Shown here: positions 1 to 12,846 of the stretch, one piece after another
Layout of the letters: each line of letters opens with the position of its first letter
How positions within the stretch are numbered: the first letter of the stretch is position 1
Assembly: GCF_011397635.1 (NCBI RefSeq)
Contig: NC_064769.1
Coordinates: 19,919,207-19,983,206 of the forward strand
Reading direction: 5' to 3'
DNA length: 64,000 bases
Source: Epinephelus fuscoguttatus
Taxonomy: Eukaryota; Chordata; Actinopteri; Perciformes; Serranidae
Notes under the pieces: model-generated
What the model saw: the letters and a program-made list of their open reading frames with translations, nothing else
The model's database searches: none
What the model was told of the DNA's origin: nothing
Position numbers and translations under genes: made by a program

Positions 1-367
1 TTCAGTAGTTTAATATCAGTACTTAAGAGGAGATTTCAAAACAGGAGATAAATATCATGTATCCAAATACAGCCAAAAAATATTGCAGTACTATTTATAG
101 GCTGTATCGCCCAGCCCTACAGTAAATTGCCCTTTATTACTTTAGACAAGGTTTTTTTTTGTTTTGTTTTGTTTTTTTAGAAATGTTCACAAGTGAACAA
201 CAATGATTATTATTTGGTTTTGTTAAAGAAAACAACAACAAATCAACTGTAGGTCAAACAAAAGGAATGCTTTATATGATATATTTCAAAAAAGATTACA
301 AGATTAAGACCCCAGGAAGAATAAATGCTGCTCTGGCTACAGCTAACGGGGATTCTAATACACAATA
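1..367. other. Non-coding, AT-rich, probable BRF2 intron
   Basis: AT-rich DNA with a T-rich run near 151-178. No exon with splice signals is visible. Because the BRF2 exon at 1634 begins in mid-codon, this stretch and the transposon after it most likely lie in the last BRF2 intron, with the earlier exons to the left of the window. Confidence 0.5.
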
Positions 368-371
368 TTAA

Positions 372-1562
372 AGGGAAATTTCGGTTTATTTCAACCTGTC
401 TCCTATCGTCCTAAATTTGTTTCAAGTGACTAGTGACATAGAAATAATAGTTAGCATGTTAGCCGTTAGCCTAGATACAGCCGGGGCGCATAGTAGCGTC
501 AGACCTGTTAAAACGTAAGTGAACGGGCAATCTTCAAGTGCAAAGTTAGTCCACTAAACAAGCTTTTTTCCACAAAGACCGCCTCATATCGTTAGGATAA
601 ATGTCAGAGAACATATAGAAAACGACGTGAACGTGTTGTCTTATCTTACCGGTGTGCTGCCATGTTTGTTTACCATCTAGCTCTGCTTTCCAAAGCGTGG
701 CCGAAATATATCTCACGAGCTCTAGATAAAGCCCAGCTGGATACTACTCCAGGTGGATGTGTCTCGTCCTCGGTCACATCCAGACCTTGAAAATAAGGCT
801 GCAGCCGGTCCCATTCCTTGCAACAGAGGTATTCCTCTTCTGTGGGCATTGGGGCACAGCATTCTCAGGTACACCACCAATCTCCAGAGCCACGCAGCCT
901 TGCAGCAGCCATTCCTCCTCTCTCGTCCTCTAACGTTACCTGTTGCGCCTCTCTCTCTCCTCCTCCATTCTTCAATTTCACAAAGCTCTTCGTCAGTGTA
1001 TTCTGGCTCAAATAAATAAGGGCGGCCATCAAACTCTGCAAAATCAAATTCCTCCTCCACAAAGTCGAAGTCTGGCAAAAAGTCAGCCATTATTCTATAA
1101 ATCTTTCATAAAATAAATTAATGAACTTTTCAGGCTACTGTCCGGTTCTGCCTTCCAGCTGTTGCTGCTTGTTCTCGCGAGATTTCAGGCATTGTATGAG
1201 ATCGCTGCTTGTTCTCGCGATATTTCGGCCGCGCTTTGGAAAGCAGAGCTAGATGGTAAACAAACATGGCAGCACACCGGTAAGGTAAGACAACACGTTC
1301 ACATGTCGTTTTCTATATGTTCTCTGACATTTATCCTAATGATATGAGGCGGTCTTTGTGGAAAAAAAAGCTTGTTTAGTGGACTAACTTTGCACTTGAA
1401 GTATGCCCGTTCACTTACGTTTTAACAGGTCTGACGCTACTATGCGCCCCCGGCTGTATCTAGGCTAACGGCTAACATGCTAACTATTATTTTTATGTCA
1501 CTAGTCACTTGAAACAAATTCAGGACGATAGGAGACAGGTTGAAATAAACCGAAATTTCCCT
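372..1562. mobile_element. TTAA-flanked foldback DNA transposon, Kolobok-like, non-autonomous
   Basis: A complete 1191 bp element. The ends are exact inverted copies (AGGGAAATTTCGG at 372 and its reverse complement ending at 1562), flanked on both sides by TTAA (368-371 and 1563-1566), the expected target-site duplication. The inverted arms are very long: about 372-720 pairs with about 1207-1562, with scattered mismatches, leaving a loop of roughly 490 bp. TTAA targets are used by the piggyBac and Kolobok superfamilies. The terminal A-G-G rather than C-C-C favours Kolobok, but this is inference. The word GCTGCTTGTTCTCGCGA occurs twice at the inner edge of the right arm (about 1164 and 1205). 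No transposase is present, so mobility would have needed a helper. Confidence 0.85.
722..1090 (-). CDS. Transposon-borne acidic ORF (122 codons), unknown function
   Basis: An ATG-started frame occupying most of the loop of the foldback element. The N-terminal half is strongly acidic and aromatic (MADFLPDFDFVEEEFDFAEF, then a PYLFEPEYTDEEL motif near residues 24-36). The C-terminal half is basic and looks unconstrained, running to a stop at the inner edge of the left arm. The EPEYTDEEL-type motif recalls N-termini of fish multicopy genes often labelled P2X7-like, but that link is from memory and not demonstrated here. It may be the leftover first exon of a transposon gene cut down by internal deletion. 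Protein production is unproven. Confidence 0.35.
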   Translation of the reverse strand: MADFLPDFDFVEEEFDFAEFDGRPYLFEPEYTDEELCEIEEWRRRERGATGNVRGRERRNGCCKAAWLWRLVVYLRMLCPNAHRRGIPLLQGMGPAAALFSRSGCDRGRDTSTWSSIQLGFI

Positions 1563-1633
1563 TTAAATTAAATATAATTAGATTAAATTAAATGAGTTCT
1601 GTAATAACTAAAAATGTTGTTTCTTTCTGTCAG

Positions 1634-2447
1634 GTACAAAATTAGCTCATCCGACGTTCCTGAAGTATTGGCTGAGAACTTCAAGGACTTGACCAAACGT
1701 GCTGTGGCGCTGGTGGAGCTGGCAGCAGACTCCTGGATTGTGACTGGCCGTACACCGACCCCCATCATGATGGCAGCAATTTATCTGTCCTGGCAGTCCT
1801 TGAAACCCAACAAGCACCGGCTCAGTGTCTCTCTGGACAAATTCTGTCAGATTGCCAAAGTGAAAAGGCTCCCTCCTGCTTCAAAGAGAATAACTGAGAT
1901 GAAGGAGATGCTGTGTAAGCTGGGAAAGGAGATTCCTTGGGTCAGGGAAGAGGTGACGCCACACAATGTTGTTCAGCAGCTGGAGGATATTCTAAAGTAC
2001 CGGTCTACCCTGCTAAGGAGGGCTCTGAGAACCCATGAGGAGGCTCTGCTGGCAGAGTGTGAGGACAGCTGCGAGGACTCTCTAACTGAGGAGACTGCTC
2101 CCTCCCAAGATCAGAATCCACATGCATCCTGCGTGGAACAACTTGAACTGAATGCTGAAAGGGCCCAGCGACCAGGAGGTGGAGATGATAATCCACGCAC
2201 AATGCCTGAGCTGCATAGAGACTCTCAGGAGGGCCAAGATCCAGCACCAAACTGGGGAAAGAGAGTGCTGTTTGCTCCCCCGTGTGTGGTTCATGCTAAG
2301 AAAAGACGAGTGGAGCAGCCAGAGCTCAAGGATGTAACCGGTGATGAGGAAATCTCTGACAGTGAAATTGACTCTTACATTCGCACTCCTCGGGAAGCTC
2401 GAGATTTTGCTTTGATGCAGAAGATATATGAGATTGAGAAATCATGA
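1634..2447 (+). CDS. brf2: BRF2, TFIIIB 50 kDa subunit: terminal coding exon
   Basis: BRF2 is the TFIIB-related factor that, with TBP and BDP1, recruits RNA polymerase III to type 3 promoters such as U6 and 7SK. Only the last exon is here. It follows a pyrimidine tract and CAG at 1631-1633, starts with the final base of a split codon, and reads for about 271 residues to TGA at 2445-2447. The first ~120 residues are the second cyclin-fold repeat (AVALVELAADSWIVTGRTPT, then IMMAAIYLSWQSL and a KRITEMKEMLCKLGKEIPWV helix region). A long acidic, poorly conserved linker follows, and a conserved tail (EISDSEIDSYIRTPREARDF) like that of the human protein. The zinc ribbon and first cyclin repeat must be encoded to the left. 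The frame is intact. An upstream in-frame ATG at 1614 is intronic and not a start. Confidence 0.93.
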
Positions 2448-3356
2448 CCTGAATATTCTAATAAGGATGCAGATGTTTTATTTAATTAATAATTTCTAGA
2501 CTCAGTTGATAATAAGAGATTCTACAACCTATTTTATGTCTGTGCTGCTTATACATGGTTCACTTTCAAATCAAATGGTGTTGAAGTGGGTAGTTAAAAT
2601 GAGGAATTTGGACACACCACGTGTAGTCAGTGGAAAAATGCAATGTGAGGAACTCCACTTCAACTGTAAAATGCTTTACCTTTGAAGGCACTGTCATCAC
2701 ATATGAAAGTGCCTGAAATAAAAGCATTTACCTTTTTACAGTATGTGATGTTTTTTTTTTTTGTAGTTTTGCAGAGTAGACCTAATTTGCTTTGCACTTT
2801 TCTCAACTTAAAAACGGCAACACGCCTACATCACACAATTACCCTGAGAGTTTCAAACCACATTTTGTTCATTAAATATCAACTCTACAATTCAAAATGC
2901 AAAAATATAAAATAAATAAAAATTCTGCACTAACTGTTCAGTTTCTTTTCATTGTAAACAGCTGTACAGTTTTAGGTTGACTGTTGAATATGTGTATTTT
3001 TGGCAGCAGAATATGTAAGAGGGAATGAGTCATCTTCATAGAATGTGACCTACAGTAGATCAAATAGTTTACACATTTGCTGCAGTAAAAGCTAATTAGC
3101 AACATGAAATTGCTGCCAGTGATCTACAAATAATCTAACGTATGTCGCCTTTGGTTCCAAATTTGTGAAAATAAAATGCACGGATACAATATTAAAGGCA
3201 CAAAGAAGAAAAAAACACAAGCACACTTCTTTGAGTTGTTTCGTATCCACATTAAAAAAATGATCTTACCATATAATTAAGAGAAGTTAAACATTTTTCT
3301 GACTGAGATTGGATTTAGCTGTAGTTGCTCTATCTTCAACAGCTTCAGTAAGCTAT
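2448..3356 (+). other. BRF2 3' UTR and spacer
   Basis: AT-rich 3' untranslated and intergenic DNA. Candidate polyadenylation hexamers AATAAA lie at 2717-2722 and at 2911-2920 (two overlapping copies). No further gene is seen before the tandem array. Confidence 0.5.
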
Positions 3357-6300
3357 TTGGTGTCCAAAACCATGAAAAAATATCATAGTATAGTATGTCG
3401 TCCAAAACCATGAAAAAAGTCATAGTATAGTATGTCGTCCTAAACCATGAAAAAGTCATAGTATGGTACTGTCGTCCAAAATCATGAAAGAAGTCATAGT
3501 ATGGTACTGTCGTCCAAAATCATGAAAAAAAGGCATAATACAGGATGTTGTCCAAAATCATGAAAAAAAGTCAGTATAGTATGTCGTCTAAAATCATGAA
3601 AAAAAGTCATAGTATGGTATGTCGTCCAAAATCATGAAAAAAAAAAAAGTCATAGAAAGTAAGTCATGGTATGGTATGGCATCCAAAACCGTGAAAAAAT
3701 GTCATAGTATAGTATGTTGTCCATAATCATGAAAAAAAGCCATAATATAGTATGTTGTCCAAAACCATGAAAAAATGTCATAGTATAGTATGTCGTCCAA
3801 AGTCATGAAAAAATGTCATGGTATGGTATGGCATCCAAAACCATGAAAAAAAGGTCATAGTATGGTGTGTTGTCCATAATCATGAAAAAAGTCATAGTAT
3901 AGTATGTCGTCCAAAACCAAGAAAAAAGTCATAGTATGGTATGTCGTCCAAAATCATGAAAAAAAAAGTCATAGAAAGTAAGTCATGGTATGGTATGGCA
4001 TCCAAAACCATGAAAAAAAGGTCATAGTATGGTGTGTTGTCCATAATCATGAAAAAAGTCATAGTATAGTATGTCGTCCAAAACCAAGAAAAAAGTCATA
4101 GTATAGTATGTCATCCAAAACCATGAAAAAGTCATAGTATAGTATGTCGTCCAAAGTCATGAAAAAATGTCATGGTATGGTATGGTATCCAAAACCATGA
4201 AAAAAAGTCAGTATAGTATGGTGTGTTGTCCATAATCATGAAAAAGTCATAGTATAGTATGTCGTCCAAAACCATGAAAAAAAGTCATAGTATAGTATGT
4301 CGTCCAAAATCATGAAAAAAAGTCATAGTATAGTATGTCGTCCAAAACCATGAAAAAATGTCATAGTGTAGTGTGTTGTCTATAATCATGAAGAAAAGTC
4401 ATAGTATAGTATGTCATCCAAAATCATGAAAGAAGTCATAGTATAGTATGTCGTCCAAAATCATGAAAAAAAGTCATAGTATAGTATGTTGTCCAAAACC
4501 ATGAAAAAATGTCATAGTGTAGTGTGTTGTCTATAATCACGAAGAAAAGTCGTATAGTATGTCGTCCAAAATTATGAAAAAAAGTCATTGTATTCTATGT
4601 CATCAGAAACCATGAAAAAAAGTCATAGTATAGTATGTCGTCCAAAATCCATGAAAAAAAGTCATAGTATAGGATGTCGTCCAAAACCAAGAAAAAATGT
4701 CATAGTATAGTATGTCGTCCAAAATTATGAAAAAAAGTCATAGTATAGGATGTCATCTGAAACTATGAAAAAAGTCATCGTATAGTATGTCGTCCAAAAC
4801 CATGAAAAAAAGTCATAGGATAGTATGGTGTCCAAAATCATGAAAAAAAGTCATAGTATAGTATGTCGTCCAAAACCATGAAAAAATGTCATAGTGTAGT
4901 GTGTTGTCTATAATCATGAAGAAAAGTCATAGTATAGTATGTCATCCAAAATCATGAAAGAAGTCATAGTATAGTATGTCGTCCAAAATCATGAAAAAAA
5001 GTCATAGTATAGTATGTTGTCCAAAACCATGAAAAAATGTCATAGTGTAGTGTGTTGTCTATAATCACGAAGAAAAGTCGTATAGTATGTCGTCCAAAAT
5101 TATGAAAAAAAGTCATTGTATTCTATGTCATCAGAAACCATGAAAAAAAGTCATAGTATAGTATGTCGTCCAAAATCCATGAAAAAAAGTCATAGTATAG
5201 GATGTCGTCCAAAACCAAGAAAAAATGTCATAGTATAGTATGTCGTCCAAAATTATGAAAAAAAGTCATAGTATAGGATGTCATCTGAAACTATGAAAAA
5301 AGTCATCGTATAGTATGTCGTCCAAAACCATGAAAAAATGTCATAGGATAGTATGTCGTCCAAAATCATGGAAAAAAAAAAGTCATAGAAAGTAAGTCAT
5401 GGTATGGTATGGTGTCCAAAACCGTGAAAAAAAGTCATAGTATGGTACTGTCGTCCAAAATCATGAAAGAAGTCATAGTATAGGATGTCGTCCAAAACCA
5501 TGAAAAAATGTCATAGTATATAGTATGTCGTCCAAAATCATGATAAAAAAGTCATAGTATAGTATGTCGTCCAAAATCATGAAAAAAAGTCATAGTATGG
5601 TACTGTCGTCGAAAATCATGAAAGAAGTCATAGTATAGTATGTCGTCCAAAATCATGAAAAAATGTCATAGTATAGTATGTTGTCCAAAACCATGAAAAA
5701 ATGTCATAGTGTAGTGTGTTGTCTATAATCACGAAGAAAAGTCATAGTATAGTATGTCGTCCAAAATTATGAAAAAAAGTCATTGTATTCTATGTCATCA
5801 GAAACCATGAAAAAAAGTCATAGTATAGTATGTCGTCCAAAATCCATGAAAAAAAGTCATAGTATAGGATGTCGTCCAAAACCAAGAAAAAATGTCATAG
5901 TATAGTATGTCGTCCAAAATTATGAAAAAAAGTCATAGTATAGTATGTCGTCCAAAACCATGAAAAAAAGTCATAGGATAGTATGGTGTCCAAAATTATG
6001 AAAAAAAGTCATAGTATAGTATGTTGTCCAAAAACATGAAAAAATCACATAGTACAGTATGTCGTCCAAAACCATGAAAAAAGTCATAGCATAGTATGTT
6101 GTTGAAAACAGTGAAAAAACATCAGTCATAGTAAAACTTCAATCAGCTGTTGGCTATGTCGTCCAAAATCATGAAAAAAAAGTCATAGTATGGTACTGTC
6201 GTCCAAAATCATGAAAGAAGTCATAGTATAGTATGTCGTCCAAAATCATGAAAAAAAGTCATAGTATAGTATGTCGTCCAAAATCATGAAAAAAAGTCAT

Positions 6301-9300
6301 AGTATAGAATGTCGTCCAAAACCATGAAAAAATGTCATAGTATAGTATGTCGTCCAAAACCATGAAAAAGTCATAGTATAATATGTCGTTCAAAACCATG
6401 AAAAAGTCATAGTATAGTATGTCGTCCAAAATCATGATAAAAAAGTCATAGTATAGTATGTCGTCCAAAATCATGAAAAAAAGTCATAGTATGGTACTGT
6501 CGTCGAAAATCATGAAAGAAGTCATAGTATAGTATGTCGTCCTAAATCATGAAAAAAAAGTCATAGTATAGGATGTCGTCCAAAACCATGAAAAAATGTC
6601 ATAGGATAGTATGTCGTCCAAAATCATGGAAAAAAAAAAGTCATAGAAAGTAAGTCATGGTATGGTATGGTGTCCAAAACCGTGAAAAAAAGTCATAGTA
6701 TGGTACTGTCGTCCAAAATCATGAAAGAAGTCATAGTATAGGATGTCGTCCAAAATCATGAAAAAAAGTCATAGTATGTTACTGTCGTCTAAAATCATGA
6801 AAGAAGTCATAGTATAGTATGTCGTCCAAAATCATGAAAAAAAGTCATAGTATAGTATGTTGTCCAAAACCATGAAAAAATGTCATAGTGTAGTGTGTTG
6901 TCTATAATCACGAAGAAAAGTCGTATAGTATGTCGTCCAAAATTATGAAAAAAAGTCATTGTATTCTATGTCATCAGAAACCATGAAAAAAAGTCATAGT
7001 ATAGTATGTCGTCCAAAATCCATGAAAAAAAGTCATAGTATAGGATGTTGTCCAAAACCAAGAAAAAATGTCATAGTATAGTATGTCGTCCAAAATAATG
7101 AAAAAAAGTCATAGTATAGGATGTCATCGGAAACAATGAAAAAAGTAATCTTATAGTAATTAGTACAAAAACAATAAAAAAAGTCATAGGATAGTATGGA
7201 GTCCAAAATAATGAAAAAAAGTCATAGTATAGTATGTTGTCCAAAATCATGAAAAATGTCATAGTACAGTATGTCGCCCAAAACCATGAAAAAGTCATAG
7301 CATAGTATGTTGTTGAAAACAGTGAAAAACATCAGTCATAGTAAAACTTCAATCAGCTATTGGCTATGTCGTCCAAAATCATGAAAAAAAAGTCATAGTA
7401 TGGTACTGTCGTCCAAAATCATGAAAGAAGTCATAGTATAGTATGTCGTCCAAAATCATGAAAAAAAGTCATAGTATAGTATGTCGTCCAAAATCATGAA
7501 AAAAAGTCATAGTATAGAATGTCGTCCAAAACCATGAAAAAATGTCATAGTATAGTATGTCGTCCAAAACCATGAAAAAGTCATAGTATAATATGTCATT
7601 CAAAACCATGAAAAAGTCATAGTATAGTATGTCGTCCAAAATCATGATAAAAAAGTCATAGTATAGTATGTCGTCCAAAATCATGAAAAAAAGTCATAGT
7701 TATGGTACTGTCGTCGAAAATCATGAAAGAAGTCATAGTATAGTATGTCGTCCTAAATCATGAAAAAAAAGTCATAGTATAGGATGTCGTCCAAAACCAT
7801 GAAAAAATGTCATAGGATAGTATGTCGTCCAAAATAATGGAAAAAAAAAAGTCATAGAAAGTAAGTAATGGTATGGTATGGAGTCCAAAACCGTGAAAAA
7901 AAGTCATAGTATGGTACTGTCGTCCAAAATCATGAAAGAAGTCATAGTATAGGATGTCGTCCAAAACCATGAAAAAATGTCATAGTATAGTATGTCGTCC
8001 AAAATCATGATAAAAAAGTCATAGTATAGTATGTCGTCCAAAATCATGAAAAAAAAAAAAGTCATAGAAAGTAAGTCATGGTATGGTATGGCATCCAAAA
8101 CCGTGAAAAAATGTCATAGTATAGTATGTTGTCCATAATCATGAAAAAAAGCCATAATATAGTATGTTGTCCAAAACCATGAAAAAATGTCATAGTATAG
8201 TATTTAGTCCAAATTCATGAAAAAATGTCATGGTATGGTATGGCATCCAAAACCATGAAAAAGGTCATAGTATTGTTTGTTGTCCATAATCATGAAAAAG
8301 TCATAGTATAGTATGTCGTCCAAAACCATGAAAAAGTCATAGTATGGTATGTCAGTCAAAATCATGAAAAAAAGTCCTAGAAATTAAGTCATGGTATGGT
8401 ATGGCATCCAAAACCATGAAAAAAAGGTCATAGTATGGTGTGTTGTCCATAATCATGAAAAAAGTCATAGTATAGTATGTCGTCCAAAACCAAGAAAAAA
8501 GTCATAGTATAGTATGTCATCCAAAACCATGAAAAAGTCATAGTATAGTATGTCGTCCAAAGTCATGAAAAAATGTCATGGTATGGTATGGTATCCAAAA
8601 CCATGAAAAAAAGTCAGTATAGTATGGTGTGTTGTCCATAATCATGAAAAAGTCATGGTATAGCATGTCGTCAAAAAACATCAAAAAAGTCATAGCACAG
8701 TATGTCATCCAAAACCATGAAAAAAGTCATAGTATAGCATGTCGTCCAAAAGCATGAAAAAAGTCATAGTATAGTATATTGTCGAAAAACATGAAGAAAA
8801 GTCATAGTATAGTATGTCATCCAAAATCATGAAAGAAGTCATAGTATAGTATGTCGCCCAAAATCATGAAAAAGTCATAGTATAGTATGTTGTCCAAAAC
8901 CATGAAAAATGTCATAGTGTAGTGTGTTGTCTATAATCATGAAGAAAAGTCATAGTATGTCGTCCAAACTTATGAAAAAATGTCATTGTATTCTATGTCA
9001 TCATAAACCATGAAAAAAAGTCATATTATAGTATGTAGTCCAAAATACATTAAAAAAAGTCATAGTATAGGATGTCGTCCAAAACCAAGAAAAAATGTCA
9101 TAGTATAGTATGTCGTCCAAAATTATGAAAAAAAGTCATAGTATAGGATGTCATCTGAAACTATGAAAAAAGTCATCGTATAGTATGTCGTCCAAAACCA
9201 TGAAAAAAAGTCATAGGATAGTATGGTGTCCAAAATTATGAAAAAAAGTCATAGTATAGTATGTTGTCCAAAATCATGAAAAAATGTCATAGTACAGTAT

Positions 9301-12300
9301 GTCGTCCAAAACCATGAAAAAAGTCATAGCATAGTATGTTGTTGAAAACAGTGAAAAAACATCAGTCATAGTAAAACTTCAATCAGCTATTGGCTATGTC
9401 GTCCAAAATCATGAAAAAAAGTCATAGTATGGTACTGTCGTCCAAAATCATGAAAGAAGTCATAGTATAGTATGTCGTCCAAAATCATGAAAAAAAGTCA
9501 TAGTATAGTATGTCGTCCAAAATCATGAAAAAAAGTCATAGTATAGAATGTCGTCCAAAACCATGAAAAAATGTCATAGTATAGTATGTCGTCCAAAACC
9601 ATGAAAAAGTCATAGTATAATATGTCGTTCAAAACCATGAAAAAGTCATAGTATAGTATGTCGTCCAAAATCATGATAAAAAAGTCATAGTATAGTATGT
9701 CGTCCAAAATCATGAAAAAAAGTCATAGTATGGTACTGTCGTCGAAAATCATGAAAGAAGTCATAGTATAGTATGTCGTCCTAAATCATGAAAAAAAAGT
9801 CATAGTATAGGATGTCGTCCAAAACCATGAAAAAATGTCATAGGATAGTATGTTGTCCAGAATCATGAAAAAAAGTCATAGTATAGTATGTCGTCCAAAA
9901 TCATGGAAAAAAAAAAGTCATAGAAAGTAAGTCATGGTATGGTATGGTGTCCAAAACCGTGAAAAAAAGTCATAGTATGGTACTGTCGTCCAAAATCATG
10001 AAAGAAGTCATAGTATAGGATGTCGTCCAAAATCATGAAAAAAAGTCATAGTATGGTACTGTCGTCGAAAATCATGAAAGAAGTCATAGTATAGTATGTC
10101 GTCCAAAATCATGAAAAAAAGTCATAGTATAGTATGTTGTCCAAAACCATGAAAAAATGTCATAGTGTAGTGTGTTGTCTATAATCACGAAGAAAAGTCA
10201 TAGTATAGTATGTCGTCCAAAATTATGAAAAAAAGTCATTGTATTCTATGTCATCAGAAACCATGAAAAAAAGTCATAGTATAGTATGTCGTCCAAAATC
10301 CATGAAAAAAAGTCATAGTATAGGATGTCGTCCAAAACCAAGAAAAAATGTCATAGTATAGTATGTCGTCCAAAATTATGAAAAAAAGTCATAGTATAGG
10401 ATGTCATCTGAAACTATGAAAAAAGTCATCGTATAGTATGTCGTCCAAAACCATGAAAAAAGTCATAGGATAGTATGGTGTCCAAAATTATGAAAAAGTC
10501 ATAGTATAGTATGTTGTCCAAAATCATGAAAAAGTCATAGTATAGTATGTCGTCCAAAACCATGAAAAAGTCATAGCATAGTATGTTGTTGAAAACAGTG
10601 AAAAACATCAGTCATAGTAAAACTTCAATCAGCTATTGGCTATGTCGTCCAAAATCATGAAAGAAACGTCATAGTATAGCATGTCGTCCAATATCATGAA
10701 AGAAAAGTCATAGTATAACATGTCGTCCAAAATTATGAAAGAAACGTTATAGTATAGCATGTTGTCCCATATCATGAAATAAACGTCATAGTATAGCATG
10801 TTGTCCAAAATTCGGAGAAAAAAAAGTCATAGTATAGCATGTCGTCCAAAACCATGAAAAAGTCATTGTATTCTATGTCATCAAAATCATGAAAAAAGTC
10901 ATAGTATAGTATGTCATCCAAAATCTATGAAAAAAGTCATAGTATAGTATGTCGTCCAAAACCATGAAAAAAGTCATAGTATAGTATGTCGTCCAAAATC
11001 ATGAAGAAAAGTCATAGTATAGCATGTCATCTGAAACTATGAAAAAGTCATAGTATAGTATGTCGCCCAAAACCATGAAAAAATGTCATAGGATAGTATG
11101 TCCCAAAATCATGTATAATAAAGTCATAGAAAGTAAGTCATGGTATGGTATGGTGTCCAAAACCGTGAAAAAAAGTCATAGTATGGTACTGTCGTCCAAA
11201 ATCATGAAAGAAGTCATAGTATAGGATGTCGTCCAAAACCATGAAAAAATGTCATAGTATAGTATGTCGTCCAAAATCATGATAAAAAAGTCATAGTATA
11301 GTATGTCGTCCAAAATCATGAAAAAAAGTCATAGTATGGTACTGTCGTCGAAAATCATGAAAGAAGTCATAGTATAGTATGTCGTCCAAAAAAAAGAAAA
11401 AATTTCATAGAATAGTATGTTTTCCAAAACCACGAAAAATGTCATAGTGTAGTGTGTTGTCTATAATCAAAGAAAAGTCATAGTATAGTATGTCGTCCAA
11501 AATTATGAAAAAAAGTCATTGTATTCTATGTCATCAGAAACCATGAAAAAAAGTCATAGTATAGTATGTCGTCCAAAATCCATGAAAAAAAGTCATAGTA
11601 TAGGATGTCGTCCAAAACCAAGAAAAAATGTCATAGTATAGTATGTCGTCCAAAATTATGAAAAAAAGTCATAGTATAGTATGTCGTCCAAAATTATGAA
11701 AAAAAGTCATAGTATAGTATGTCGTCCAAAACCATGAAAAAAAGTCATAGGATAGTATGGTGTCCAAAATTATGAAAAAAAGTCATAGTATAGTATGTTG
11801 TCCAAAATCATGAAAAAATGTCATAGTACAGTATGTCGTCCAAAACCATGAAAAAAGTCATAGCATAGTATGTTGTTGAAAACAGTGAAAAAACATCAGT
11901 CATAGTAAAACTTCAATCAGCTGTTGGCTATGTCGTCCAAAATCATGAAAAAAAAGTCATAGTATAGTATGTCGTCCAAAATCATGAAAAAAAGTCATAG
12001 TATAGTATGTCGTCCAAAATCGTGAAAAAAAGTTGTAGTATAGTATGTGGTCCAAAATCGTGAAAAAAAGTCATAGTATAGAACGTCATGCATAATCATG
12101 AAAAAATGTCATAGTATAGTATGTCGTCCAAAATCATGAAAAAAAGTCATAGTATAGTATGTCGTCCAAAATCATGAAAAAAAGTCATAGTATGGTACTG
12201 TCGTCGAAAATCATGAAAGAAGTCATAGTATAGTATGTCGTCCTAAATCATGAAAAAAAAGTCATAGTATAGGATGTCGTCCAAAACCATGAAAAAATGT

Positions 12301-12846
12301 CATAGGATAGTATGTCGTCCAAAATCATGGAAAAAAAAGTCATAGAAAGTAAGTCATGGTATGGTATGGTGTCCAAAACCGTGAAAAAAAGTCATAGTAT
12401 GGTACTGTCGTCCAAAATCATGAAAGAAGTCATAGTATAGGATGTCGTCCAAAACCATGAAAAAATGTCATAGTATAGTATGTCGTCCAAAATTATGAAA
12501 AAAAGTCATTGTATTCTATGTCTTCTGAAACCATGAAAAAAAGTCATAGTATAGTATGTCATCCAAAATCCATGAAAAAAAGTCATAGTATAGGATGTCG
12601 TCCAAAACCAAGAAAAAATGTCATAGTATAGTATGTCGTCCAAAACCATGAAAAAAAAGTCATAGGATAGTATGGTGTCCAAAATTATGAAAAAAAGTCA
12701 TAGTATAGTATGTTGTCCAAAATCATGAAAAAATGTCATAGTACAGTATATCATCCAAAACCATGAAAAAAGTCATAGCATAGTATGTTGTTGAAAACAG
12801 TGAAAAAACATCAGTCATAGTAAAACTTCAATCAGCTATTGGCTAG
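3357..12846. repeat. 9.5 kb minisatellite/satellite array with 36-40 bp units
   Basis: About 250 head-to-tail copies of a unit close to GTCATAGTATAGTATGTCGT followed by CCAAAA(T/C)CATG and a run of 4-10 A. Variation is mostly in the A-run length, C/T in CCATG versus TCATG, and the TATAG/TATGG step. Variant units recur in the same order, showing higher-order structure. A non-satellite insert containing AAAACTTCAATCAGC recurs at 6133, 7343, 9373, 10619, 11907 and 12822 (spacings 1210, 2030, 1246, 1288 and 915 bp). A GTGTAGTGTGTTGTCTATAA variant recurs about nine times. Short antisense frames rich in DDILYYDFF are by-products of units whose length is a multiple of three. Confidence 0.95.

Noticed and set aside
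6259..6474. A repeated 71-codon antisense frame (copies at 7469-7684 and 9498-9713) with MILDDILYYDFF repeats, looking like a conserved repetitive protein
   Set aside because: It is a translation of satellite units whose combined lengths keep a frame open. Identity reflects recent DNA duplication, and neighbouring units break the frame freely.
3357..12846. CRISPR-like regular spacing
   Set aside because: Units are contiguous and related throughout, with no unique spacers, and the host is a vertebrate.
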